The translations under genes were made by a program, and so were the position numbers. 8,430 bases of DNA. Origin: Candidatus Omnitrophota bacterium. Lineage in GTDB: Bacteria; Omnitrophota; Omnitrophia; Omnitrophales; Aquincolibacteriaceae. The stretch spans positions 1-8,430 of the forward strand of contig JAHFHB010000073.1 of assembly GCA_023247135.1 (NCBI GenBank). Direction: 5' to 3'. Of the stretch, positions 1-6,322 are shown one piece after another; the stretch's first letter is position 1; every line of letters begins with the position of its first letter. A model generated the notes under the pieces. The model was given only the letters and a program-made list of their open reading frames with translations. It was not told the origin of the DNA and did not search any database.

Positions 1-1390
1 GAAGTCTGGCGAGACGTTCGTCAGCTGACATGAGCTGACGATAACGGGCTTGATGCTCTGCCGACGGAGCCCCGGTTTCCGGGGTCAACACCACATAGGA
101 CAATCCCTTCTTCTGAAAGATCTCTTTGAACGCCTGCGTATGAAATCCGCCAAAAACAAGCACCACCTGTTTCTCATCCGCGTTTTTCAAAAACTCGTCG
201 AGCCTTTTTTCCACCACCTCATCGCGTTTGAGCGCATCTTCGTAAAACCTGAGCGGCTTTTGGATTTTCTTTTCCCAGCGGTTAGGCAGCACCACCGTCT
301 TTGAATTTTTAGCCGCCGCAAACTCGGCCAGCGATTGCGTGCTGAAATTCCGGATGGCCGCTGAAGCCTCTGAAAAATTTTCAAAGTTTAATTCCATCTG
401 TGCCAGATTACGTGCAAGCCAAAGCGCTTGATAATCTTCAAATAACCGTTCCATCCCTTGCGACTGCGACGACGAGGCGTCAAAGCCTCGCGAGCGGTTC
501 GAAGGCGCTGGGCCTTCGCCCTGCAGCAAAGACCGGGCGAGTTCTTTTTCAAATACGTTCAACTCTCGAAAAAGATCGCTCCCCCGGATGGCTTTTGCTG
601 CGCGAATCGACTCCGCGTTCTTGCTATCGAGGGCCGCAAGAATGGCGGCCAGTTTCGGAAAGCGGGCGAACAGAATTTCTTTGGGAAACTGTTTGAGAAA
701 AAGCACGGCGATCTGCCTCAGGTACCCCGTAAAATCAATTTCATTTTTTTCAAAACGTTCTTTGAGACGGGTATAGTCCCGGGCTTCGGGAGGAAAATTC
801 CGGGCGATCAAAATATCCAGTTCTTTTTGGACCGCCTGTAAATCCTTGAGAATTGACGGCTGCACTTTCGCGGAATGGCGGTAGGCCAGGATGCTTGCAA
901 GATGGCCGCGCAGGCTGTCTGCGCCGATGAGATTGAAGCTCTCAGTCCGGTTGATGTGCGCGTATTCTGCGCCGCCGATACGCAGGTCATTCATCATTTC
1001 CCGGGAAACTTTCTCGCGCACAGCCGGGTCCCGAATCACGCCGAAGAATTCATCCGTCGGCACCGGGCCTTCGTAACCCTCTTCGTAGACCGTGCGAACC
1101 TCCGCACGAGCGACCAGAAAATGAATGAGCTTTGCAATATTTTCCTGCGCACGAAACGAGTCGTGGGCATCTTGAATCAGGTAAACTGTTTTCCCCGAGG
1201 TCCCTTGAAAAACATCCTGCACACTGCCTGCGCCTTTGGGCAGTTCAGCAAGCGGCTGCGGCAAAATCCATGGGTTAGTGGACGGCGTGGCAGGCGCTTG
1301 CGCAGCGCCGGCCTCGGAGCTGAGCATGCAAAGCACAAGCCCTAATGCGACGGCTTTCATTAATAAAGAGTGATGCATTTTTTTGTTCAT
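1..1390 (-). CDS. Exported protein with TraB/Tiki/ChaN-like motifs, C-terminus cut by window edge
   Basis: The frame is open without a stop from the ATG at 1390-1388 to base 1, giving 463 codons plus one base; the C-terminus lies outside the window. Residues 1-30 form a signal peptide: basic start (MNKK), a hydrophobic stretch around residues 13-23 and a likely signal peptidase I site after SEAGA or AGAA. The mature part has an 'IQDAH' motif (72-76) followed by 'AQENIA', an acidic 'EEG' (103-105) and a 'GGFHT' motif (414-418) after a hydrophobic beta strand (VVLVF). The spaced His motifs with an early Glu resemble the TraB/Tiki/ChaN/erythromycin-esterase superfamily, whose members are putative metal-dependent hydrolases or proteases; that placement is inference. 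I recall similar 'IQDAH...AQ.NIA' proteins from Omnitrophota genomes. The middle (about 170-345) is helical and charged. No strong Shine-Dalgarno precedes the start; Met5 and Met11 are alternatives. A sigma70-like promoter lies just upstream. Confidence 0.8.
   Translation of the reverse strand, partial: MNKKMHHSLLMKAVALGLVLCMLSSEAGAAQAPATPSTNPWILPQPLAELPKGAGSVQDVFQGTSGKTVYLIQDAHDSFRAQENIAKLIHFLVARAEVRTVYEEGYEGPVPTDEFFGVIRDPAVREKVSREMMNDLRIGGAEYAHINRTESFNLIGADSLRGHLASILAYRHSAKVQPSILKDLQAVQKELDILIARNFPPEARDYTRLKERFEKNEIDFTGYLRQIAVLFLKQFPKEILFARFPKLAAILAALDSKNAESIRAAKAIRGSDLFRELNVFEKELARSLLQGEGPAPSNRSRGFDASSSQSQGMERLFEDYQALWLARNLAQMELNFENFSEASAAIRNFSTQSLAEFAAAKNSKTVVLPNRWEKKIQKPLRFYEDALKRDEVVEKRLDEFLKNADEKQVVLVFGGFHTQAFKEIFQKKGLSYVVLTPETGAPSAEHQARYRQLMSADERLARL
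473..518. repeat. Pair of hairpins inside the exported-protein gene
   Basis: CGAGGC (473-478) pairs with GCCTCG (485-490) around a 6-base loop, and CGAAGGC (500-506) with GCCTTCG (512-518) around a 5-base loop; CTCGCGAG (487-494) is itself palindromic. On the minus strand this encodes the low-complexity stretch around 'GEGPAPSNRSRGFDASSSQ' (residues 291-309). Both hairpins stay in frame. Confidence 0.4.
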
Positions 1391-1408
1391 AAGTGCTTAA
1401 GTTCATAA

Positions 1409-1437
1409 AGTTTACCTGCTATGCCCAAGGCTGGCAA
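1409..1437 (-). promoter_or_regulatory. Sigma70-like promoter for the minus-strand exported protein
   Basis: Reading the minus strand, TTGCCA (1437-1432, 5 of 6 to the -35 consensus) is followed after exactly 17 bases by TAAACT (1414-1409, 4 of 6 to the -10 consensus). Transcription would begin near 1402, leaving a leader of about a dozen bases before the ATG at 1390. The spacing is ideal but the -10 is imperfect, so this is a candidate only. Confidence 0.4.
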
Positions 1438-1472
1438 AAAGCCCGCCAAGCCTGCGCCGGCATGTTACTTAT

Positions 1473-1481
1473 TGCTATAAT
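1473..1481 (+). promoter_or_regulatory. Extended -10 promoter for the histidine kinase
   Basis: TGCTATAAT at 1473-1481 is a perfect TATAAT with the TG-n extension that lets sigma70 promoters work without a good -35 box; no convincing -35 lies 17 bases upstream. Transcription would start near 1488, giving a leader of about 145 bases before the kinase start at 1633. The position also argues against translation of the kinase starting at the upstream in-frame ATG at 1393. Confidence 0.5.
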
Positions 1482-1617
1482 TCGCTCTAGTTGTCCGGAC
1501 CTAAAAGCCTGCGCTGCCCGCACATCCTGGCGGCGTTTGAATTTCACCCAAAAGAGTGCTAGAGTTTCTTCAGGCGTTTTAAGAAGTCTTTTTTCAATAA
1601 ACTTAAAACCCGCGCGC

Positions 1618-1623
1618 GAGGGG
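1618..1623 (+). promoter_or_regulatory. Ribosome binding site deciding the kinase start
   Basis: GAGGGG lies nine bases before the ATG at 1633. It is the best Shine-Dalgarno match in the region and places the start 80 codons downstream of the longest possible open frame. Confidence 0.6.
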
Positions 1624-1632
1624 CACACTCTC

Positions 1633-3723
1633 ATGCATGAACTCAAAAACGCCCGTGTCTCAAAACTGCCACGCGGAAGCCGTCAAGCAGGCCTGTGGCT
1701 TCCCTTTCTCGCAGTCATTCTAGTGACCTCTCTCGCCCTGACCCTCTCCCAAATTCTGAGCCAGCGCGAAGAAAGTCAGATTGTGCTGATGACCCAAACG
1801 TCGGCATTGCATATTCACCGCCAAATCGAGTCGGAGCTGGAGTCGCGCATGCTCGCGATCGAACGCATCAGCGAACGCTGGGCCGCCAACGGGGATCCCG
1901 CAAAAAATACCTGGGACGCCGAAGCCAAACTTTACGTACGCCACTACCCGGGTATTCAGGCGGTGCTCTGGATCGACCCGTCGTTTCATGCGCGCTGGGC
2001 CGAGCCGTATGAACACAATCAGTACCTGCTCGAAGGCTCACTGGACCAAAGCCCTGGCTTAAAAAAAGCACTGGAAACGTCCCGGGACAGAAACCGCTCG
2101 GTCCTGACGGAAACCATGGATCTGCCGCGCGGCGGCAAAGGTTTTTATGTTTACTCGCCGATTTATCTGGCGCGCCTCAAGGAGTTTCACGGCTACACCG
2201 GCGGAATTTTCAGAACGGAGAAACTTTTCAAACTTATCCTGGCCAACATGGCCACGGATTTTTCCGTCAGAATTCTCGATGAGAAATCCCGGGACCTTTT
2301 TGTGCGGGATACCGGCAGCCCCGCCGCCAGCCGCGAAGACCTGCGCTGGGGACAGACCCTGCCGCTGGAAATGCGCGGCATTCACTGGAACATCCGGGTC
2401 TGGCCCACCCACTCGACGGTTCAGCGCAGTCTTTCCATGCTTCCGGTCTTTGTGCTTTGCGGCGGCATGCTTCTGGCCGCGCTGTTCGGCGGCATCGTTT
2501 ACCTGCTTGAACTGACGCGCGTGCGCGCATTCCGCATCGGCCGCATCAACGTGACGCTCAAACAGCAGATGATCCGCCGGCGTGCCGCTCAAGCCGCTCT
2601 GCGCGAAACCAGCGAACGCCTGCACCTGGCTTTGAAATCTTCCGGCATGGGCACCTGGCGGCTGGATCTGCAAAAAGACATCATGTCGTGGGACGATTAC
2701 ATGCATCCTCTTTTCGGCCTTGTATCGGGAGCGTTCCAGGGCGGCTATGAGGATTTTCTTGAAAAAATTCACCCGGAAGACCGTGACGAAGCTCGCCGCA
2801 AGATCACTGACGCCGTTGAAGCTTCGTCGGATTACGACACGCGCTACCGCATCCTGCTCCCCGACGGCAGTGAACGTCATCTGGCCAGCCGCGGCCGCGT
2901 GCATCACAATGAGGACGGACAGGCCGTAACGCTCACCGGCGTTTCATGGGACATTACGGAACAAGACAAAGCTGAAGAAATGGTGCGGTACGCCGAGATT
3001 TTAAAACGCAGCAATGAAGAACTCGAGCGTTTTGCCTATGTGGCCTCGCACGACCTCAAATCTCCGCTGAATAACATTGTGCGCTACACCGAACTGTTGA
3101 TGAACCCGCCTCCCGGAACGCCGGAAACCGCCGGCGCTCTTTTTCTGGAGCGCATGCATAAAGCCGCCGTACGCATGGCGGCACTCATCGACCGCCTGCT
3201 GGATTATTCGCGCGCTGAAACGGAGGCACAGAAGCTTGAGTCCGTTGAACTCGGCGAGCTCTTTGCGGAAATCACGGCAGACCTGGAAAGCCATATCCAG
3301 AAATATCACGGCGCGGTGGAAGTGGGGCCGCTGCATTTTGTCACGGGTGATAAAATCCAGCTGCGCCAGCTGTTCCAGAATCTCATCGACAATGCGATTA
3401 AATTTCATGCGCCGGGCAGACCGCCGAAAGTGATGATTACAAGCGTAAAAACGGGTCCTGCGGCCGTTCAAATCCGGATTCAGGACAACGGGATCGGCAT
3501 TGCCGCAAAGCACCAGAAACAAATCTTCAAACCTTTCCACCGTCTGCACCGCCAGGACGAATATGAAGGCAGCGGCATCGGCCTGGCCACCTGTCAGCGC
3601 ATTATTCAGCGCCACGGCGGCAGCATCGAAATCGAAAGTTGCCTGGGGGAAGGCACCACCTTTCTTGTCACGCTCCCCGAATCGCAACATGAGCCCAGCC
3701 TGAAACATAGCAGCGCCGCCTAG
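1633..3723 (+). CDS. Membrane sensor histidine kinase (CHASE-like, PAS, HisKA, HATPase_c)
   Basis: A 696-residue sensor kinase that should autophosphorylate on a histidine in response to a periplasmic or PAS-sensed cue and pass the phosphate to a response regulator. Order of parts: TM1 (about 21-40); periplasmic domain (about 45-265) with CHASE-like landmarks 'YPGIQAVLWID' (105-115) and 'GFYVYSPIY' (170-178); TM2 (about 270-292); short linker helix; PAS_3-type domain (about 328-445, ending 'GVSWDITEQDKAE'); HisKA with H box 'SHDLKSPLN' (phospho-acceptor His473); HATPase_c with N box 'QNLIDNAIKF' (582-591), G1 'DNGIGI' (618-623), F box 'FKPF' (632-635) and G2 'GSGIGL' (646-651). All catalytic motifs are intact. 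No receiver domain is attached and no response regulator is adjacent, so it is an orphan within this window. The frame extends upstream to an ATG at 1393, but I chose 1633 because GAGGGG at 1618-1623 is a good ribosome site nine bases away, a promoter lies at 1473-1481, and the upstream residues look non-coding. Confidence 0.92.
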   Translation: MHELKNARVSKLPRGSRQAGLWLPFLAVILVTSLALTLSQILSQREESQIVLMTQTSALHIHRQIESELESRMLAIERISERWAANGDPAKNTWDAEAKLYVRHYPGIQAVLWIDPSFHARWAEPYEHNQYLLEGSLDQSPGLKKALETSRDRNRSVLTETMDLPRGGKGFYVYSPIYLARLKEFHGYTGGIFRTEKLFKLILANMATDFSVRILDEKSRDLFVRDTGSPAASREDLRWGQTLPLEMRGIHWNIRVWPTHSTVQRSLSMLPVFVLCGGMLLAALFGGIVYLLELTRVRAFRIGRINVTLKQQMIRRRAAQAALRETSERLHLALKSSGMGTWRLDLQKDIMSWDDYMHPLFGLVSGAFQGGYEDFLEKIHPEDRDEARRKITDAVEASSDYDTRYRILLPDGSERHLASRGRVHHNEDGQAVTLTGVSWDITEQDKAEEMVRYAEILKRSNEELERFAYVASHDLKSPLNNIVRYTELLMNPPPGTPETAGALFLERMHKAAVRMAALIDRLLDYSRAETEAQKLESVELGELFAEITADLESHIQKYHGAVEVGPLHFVTGDKIQLRQLFQNLIDNAIKFHAPGRPPKVMITSVKTGPAAVQIRIQDNGIGIAAKHQKQIFKPFHRLHRQDEYEGSGIGLATCQRIIQRHGGSIEIESCLGEGTTFLVTLPESQHEPSLKHSSAA

Positions 3724-3772
3724 ATTAGATCTTGAGATCTGCAGAACTCAAGTTAGATCCAATCTTATTTTA
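3722..3772 (+). terminator. Possible weak terminator after the histidine kinase
   Basis: Beginning at the stop codon, CTTGAG (3731-3736) pairs with CTCAAG (3747-3752) around a 10-base loop. AGATT (3722-3726) can pair with AATCT (3761-3765), extending the stem with bulges. A T-rich tail (CTTATTTTA) follows. The stem is AT-rich and interrupted, so termination would be weak. Confidence 0.3.
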
Positions 3773-3796
3773 TACGTCGAGATCAATCCTTTTATT

Positions 3797-3882
3797 CGTC
3801 ATTGCGAGGAGGCCGAAGGCCGACGCGGCAATCTCAGAGCAAGAGTATAGATTGCTTCGTCGCTTCGCTCCTCGCAATGACG
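3797..3882. repeat. Dispersed palindromic repeat (CGTCATTGCGAGGAG family)
   Basis: An 86-base imperfect palindrome in the spacer before the methyltransferase gene. The outer arms CGTCATTGCGAGGAG (3797-3811) and CTCCTCGCAATGACG (3868-3882) are perfect 15-base complements. Inside, GCAATCT (3828-3834) pairs with AGATTGC (3849-3855) around a 14-base loop, and the intervening parts of the arms pair imperfectly. From memory, elements beginning CGTCATTGCGAGGAGCGAAG occur in many copies in unrelated bacterial genomes as non-coding MITE- or REP-like repeats; copy number here cannot be seen. It carries no open frame of its own. Transcribed, it would form a long hairpin between the two genes. Confidence 0.75.
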
Positions 3883-3920
3883 AGCGAGAGTTTAGACTTA
3901 ATTTGTGTTAACATGCCCCT

Positions 3921-5210
3921 ATGCCTGAACCCTCAAAAATCCTGCACCGCCAGCTCTGCATCGCCGCGGATATTTGGGAACGCATCGCCACCGATGACGG
4001 TCCGGCGGACCGTTTTTTAGCTAATTTCTTTTATCAATTCAGAAAAAAATTGGGCGCGCGCGACCGCAGACTACTGGCCGAAATCACCTATGCCGCCCTG
4101 CGTCACCGCACTTTTTTACAGCTCTGGGCCAAGCGCTTTGAAAGCGACCGCGACCCCCTGCTCTTCGTTTTACTTGCAGCGGCGGCAGAAAGCATCATCA
4201 CTCCTGAAGACTTTCTGCGGGAGATTGCGCGCTTCGGCGGCGAGGCCCAGTCCGCACGGCTTTACTCGCATTTAAAAGACCGCATTCTTCCGGCCAACAT
4301 CCAATGCAAATCACCCGCGGAAGAGCTCGCCTTCAAATACTCCTTTCCCGTTTGGCTGGTGGAACGCTGGGGCAAACTCTTCACGGCGGCGGAGCTTCCA
4401 ATCATCCTGGATTCCTTAAACCAGCGGCCGCCGCTTTCCATTCGGGTCAATCCGGTGAAAATGACCCGGGATGAACTTTTGGCCCAGCTGCGCGAAAAAA
4501 AATTCACGGTGGCGCCCGCACCGAAATCCCCCCTTGGCATTTTGTTTGAGAGCCGGGTCGCTCTTTTTCAAACCGAGGAATTCATGCGCGGGCTCTTTGA
4601 AGTCATGGACGAGGGCAGTCAGTTGGCCGGGCTTGCGGTTCAGGCCAAGCCCGGCGAGTTAATCTGGGATGTCTGCGCCGGCGGCGGCGGCAAAGCCTTG
4701 CTCATGGCCGGCATGATGCAGAATAAAGGCCGCATCATTGCCACGGATATCCGCATGTACAAACTTAAAGACCTCAAAAAAAGGGCGAGCCGCGCAGGGA
4801 TTTTTAATATTTTTCCGGCGGATTTGAACCGCATGGATGAGATCAAGTCCGTACGTGAGGGTTTTGACAAGATTTTGGTGGACGCTCCGTGCTCAGGAAC
4901 CGGAACACTGCGCCGCAATCCGGACGCCAAATGGAAGCTCTCGCCGGAAGCTCTGGAATTCCACCACAAAGACCAGGTTGCCATTGTCGAAAGCGCCCTG
5001 CCGCGACTCAAACCCGGTGGGTCGCTTTTTTACGTCACCTGCTCGCTGGACCCCATGGAAAACGAAGAGTCGTTGAAAGAAATTCTAGCCAAACATCCGG
5101 AACTGACACCGGTTTCAGACGGCCCCTTTAAGGACGGCTTTTTCCGCCTCTGGCCGCACAAAGACAATACCGACGGTTTTTTTGTCGCAGCCCTCAAAAA
5201 ATCGTCCTAA
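3921..5210 (+). CDS. rsmB: RsmB/Sun-type 16S rRNA cytosine-C5 methyltransferase
   Basis: A 429-residue SAM-dependent RNA m5C methyltransferase; RsmB modifies C967 of 16S rRNA in E. coli, and its usual length is about 430. Residues 1-140 match the position of the helical NusB-like RNA-binding domain. 'PLSIRVNPVKM' (171-181) opens the linker typical of Nol1/Nop2/Sun proteins. The Rossmann-fold catalytic domain follows: motif I 'DVCAGGGGK' (250-258), an acidic strand end 'IIATD' (272-276), 'ADLNRM' (300-305), motif IV 'DAPCSGTGTLRRNPD' (321-335, Cys324) and motif VI 'YVTCSLDPMENE' (371-382, Cys374). Cys374 would be the nucleophile and Cys324 the release residue in this family. Motif I is unusual: most relatives read CAAPGGK. 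The exact target base is inferred from family resemblance; another rRNA or tRNA cytosine is possible. There is no clear Shine-Dalgarno before the ATG. A strong terminator follows the stop, so it is probably transcribed alone. Confidence 0.88.
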   Translation: MPEPSKILHRQLCIAADIWERIATDDGPADRFLANFFYQFRKKLGARDRRLLAEITYAALRHRTFLQLWAKRFESDRDPLLFVLLAAAAESIITPEDFLREIARFGGEAQSARLYSHLKDRILPANIQCKSPAEELAFKYSFPVWLVERWGKLFTAAELPIILDSLNQRPPLSIRVNPVKMTRDELLAQLREKKFTVAPAPKSPLGILFESRVALFQTEEFMRGLFEVMDEGSQLAGLAVQAKPGELIWDVCAGGGGKALLMAGMMQNKGRIIATDIRMYKLKDLKKRASRAGIFNIFPADLNRMDEIKSVREGFDKILVDAPCSGTGTLRRNPDAKWKLSPEALEFHHKDQVAIVESALPRLKPGGSLFYVTCSLDPMENEESLKEILAKHPELTPVSDGPFKDGFFRLWPHKDNTDGFFVAALKKSS

Positions 5211-5214
5211 AAAA

Positions 5215-5252
5215 CAGGGGACAGGTTATATACAACCTGTCCCCTGCTTTTT
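5215..5252 (+). terminator. Strong intrinsic terminator after the methyltransferase
   Basis: A perfect 13-base inverted repeat, CAGGGGACAGGTT (5215-5227) and AACCTGTCCCCTG (5234-5246), encloses a 6-base loop and is followed by CTTTTT. It begins four bases after the methyltransferase stop codon and is preceded by an A-run, so it could work in both directions. The core GGGGACAGGTT resembles, from memory, dispersed palindromes found between genes in several phyla, so it may be a repeat that serves as a terminator. Confidence 0.8.
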
Positions 5253-5436
5253 AAGACTCACCAAAAAAACTAAAATTTAATATCAAAAAATAGCATTAAC
5301 GCTTTTTAACACTCATAAGTAACAGCAAGTTTGATCATTTGAGGCACTCCTCTTGTACGGGGCCGGCCCTGTGGTAGCTTTAGAGTAGTTCTTTGGTCAG
5401 TTCATTAGAAACGATAAAACCCCTTAACCGGGGTTC
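5253..5436 (+). other. AT-rich intergenic stretch leading into the riboswitch
   Basis: No credible gene. Bases 5256-5340 are strongly AT-rich with A-runs, unlike the coding regions. GGGCCGGCCC (5360-5369) is a perfect 10-base palindrome close to the presumed transcription start. AACCCC (5418-5423) pairs with GGGGTT (5430-5435) around a 6-base loop just ahead of the aptamer; it lacks a T-run and is not a terminator. Confidence 0.5.
5342..5357 (+). promoter_or_regulatory. Degenerate sigma54-like promoter candidate for the riboswitch transcript
   Basis: AGGCACTCCTCTTGTA has the GG and TG dinucleotides at the spacing of the -24/-12 consensus (TGGCAC, five bases, TTGCA). It differs at two positions, including the normally invariant C of the -12 GC. 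Transcription would start near 5368. A sigma70 reading, TTGTAC (5353-5358) and TAGCTT (5375-5380) with a 16-base spacer, is equally weak. Confidence 0.2.
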
Positions 5437-5536
5437 GCCTCTCAGAAGTTGAGAGACGAGGCAAACTGCTTGAAAGAGCAGGACGCAAAGCCAGGCACCT
5501 AAACCCGCAGTGGGCACGGTCGGCCGGTTACCGAAA
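5437..5536 (+). ncRNA. Cyclic di-GMP-I (GEMM-I) riboswitch
   Basis: The sequence matches the class I cyclic di-GMP aptamer, as in the Vibrio cholerae Vc2 RNA, block by block. First helix: CTGCTT (5466-5471) pairs with GAGCAG (5476-5481) and is capped by a GAAA GNRA tetraloop (5472-5475). GGC (5460-5462) pairs with GCC (5490-5492) around the conserved GGACGCAAAGCC (5481-5492) that contributes to the ligand pocket. Then comes the tetraloop-receptor strand CCTAAACC (5498-5505). Second helix: CGGT (5517-5520) pairs with ACCG (5530-5533), closing with the conserved 3' block GGTTACCG (5526-5533). The start codon follows at 5541, with no terminator in between, so control is probably of translation. 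Just upstream, CTCTCA (5439-5444) and TGAGAG (5450-5455) form a hairpin, and GCCTC (5437-5441) could instead pair with GAGGC (5458-5462), opening the aptamer base; this is a possible switching element. Whether c-di-GMP turns expression on or off cannot be read here. The exact 5' edge is uncertain. Confidence 0.93.
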
Positions 5537-5540
5537 GCTT

Positions 5541-6287
5541 ATGAAAACAACATTCGCTCGCTATGTCTTCGTCATGTTAGTCGTCCTCCTCCCTGCGCAC
5601 GCAGGGCTGGGCGCGGCGGCTAGTTTGGAAATCCCGGGCCCGCTTCAGGGCATCGGGCAAATAGACTCCAGCGCCTCCATTGATTTACAGGATGGCGACA
5701 ATCTACCCACTCCCGATTGCAAATATTCCGGCGGATCTCAAAACGGAAATTCCTTGTGCAAAACCATTCTAGCCGGCGGCACAACCGTCTCCTCCGAAAG
5801 CCATTTCGAAAAAGCCTGGAGCGATTCCAAAGAGCAAACGGTGATTACGGTTTTTGATGCGGAGAGCCGCATCACCAGCCAGCGTGTGGTCCGCCGTAAA
5901 ATCGCTTATGACGCCGCTGACAAGACCAAGAAAATTAAGGAGTTTTTTGATATCGTCCGTTACCCGCCAAACCAGAAAATTACACGGGAGTTCTTAACCG
6001 TGCAATACCACAAGGACGGGAAAACCGCTGCGAAAATCACTTACGCCGAGTACACACAAATTGATGGGTCGGCATTCGCGTCTTTGATTCGTCACACTGT
6101 TTTAAACTACGATGCACACGGAAAACCTTTGAAGGGCCAGGCGGATTTATGGAAGGATGGGCAGAAAACAAAAGAGCTCTTCCGCTGGAATCGTTTAGTT
6201 CAAGACACGAAAGAATTTGATGGCGAGGTCTGGCGGCAATGGGAAACGATCGTGAACAAGGTCGCCGCGCAGCAGGCCCCTGTTTAA
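5541..6287 (+). CDS. Exported protein of unknown function under c-di-GMP riboswitch control
   Basis: I do not recognise this 248-residue protein. Residues 1-27 are a typical Sec signal peptide: Lys2 and Arg7, hydrophobic core (about 9-18), likely cleavage after PAHA or GLGA. The mature protein is soluble-looking with no further membrane segment. A Gly/Ser/Asn-rich part holds two cysteines (Cys59 and Cys72) that could form a disulphide in the periplasm or outside. From about residue 85 it alternates charged beta-like strands ('TVITVFDAESRI', 'EFLTVQYHKDGKTAAKITYAE'), suggesting a beta-rich fold. There is no sortase, lipobox or barrel signature. The start at 5541 lies only seven bases after the aptamer's conserved ACCG, with at best a weak GAAAG ribosome site, so access to the start is likely what the riboswitch controls. 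It is probably monocistronic: a hairpin follows and the next gene is convergent. A role in attachment, matrix or surface remodelling is inferred only from the c-di-GMP control. Confidence 0.85.
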   Translation: MKTTFARYVFVMLVVLLPAHAGLGAAASLEIPGPLQGIGQIDSSASIDLQDGDNLPTPDCKYSGGSQNGNSLCKTILAGGTTVSSESHFEKAWSDSKEQTVITVFDAESRITSQRVVRRKIAYDAADKTKKIKEFFDIVRYPPNQKITREFLTVQYHKDGKTAAKITYAEYTQIDGSAFASLIRHTVLNYDAHGKPLKGQADLWKDGQKTKELFRWNRLVQDTKEFDGEVWRQWETIVNKVAAQQAPV

Positions 6288-6322
6288 ATTCTGGCTTTTA
6301 TAAAATTTGGCTTTGCAACACG

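Noticed and set aside
187..384. Suspected frameshift in the minus-strand gene near 375
   Set aside because: The five-base T/A run makes a wrong frame easy to read (a 65-codon frame there), but careful reading keeps the main frame open to base 1.
875..1345. 156-codon open frame on the plus strand
   Set aside because: It is antisense to the continuous minus-strand frame 1-1390, which has a signal peptide and motifs.
1393..1632. 80-codon N-terminal extension of the histidine kinase
   Set aside because: It includes the extended -10 promoter at 1473-1481, its residues are Cys/Arg-rich with no family look, and a good ribosome site sits before the ATG at 1633.
2059..2907. 282-codon open frame on the minus strand
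   Set aside because: It is antisense to the kinase, whose domains are unmistakable; the long frame is a by-product of GC-biased third positions.
3001..3708. 235-codon open frame on the minus strand
   Set aside because: It is antisense to the HisKA and HATPase_c domains, with no recognisable motifs of its own.
3802..4020. 72-codon open frame starting in the palindromic repeat
   Set aside because: It translates the repeat itself and then overlaps the methyltransferase in another frame.
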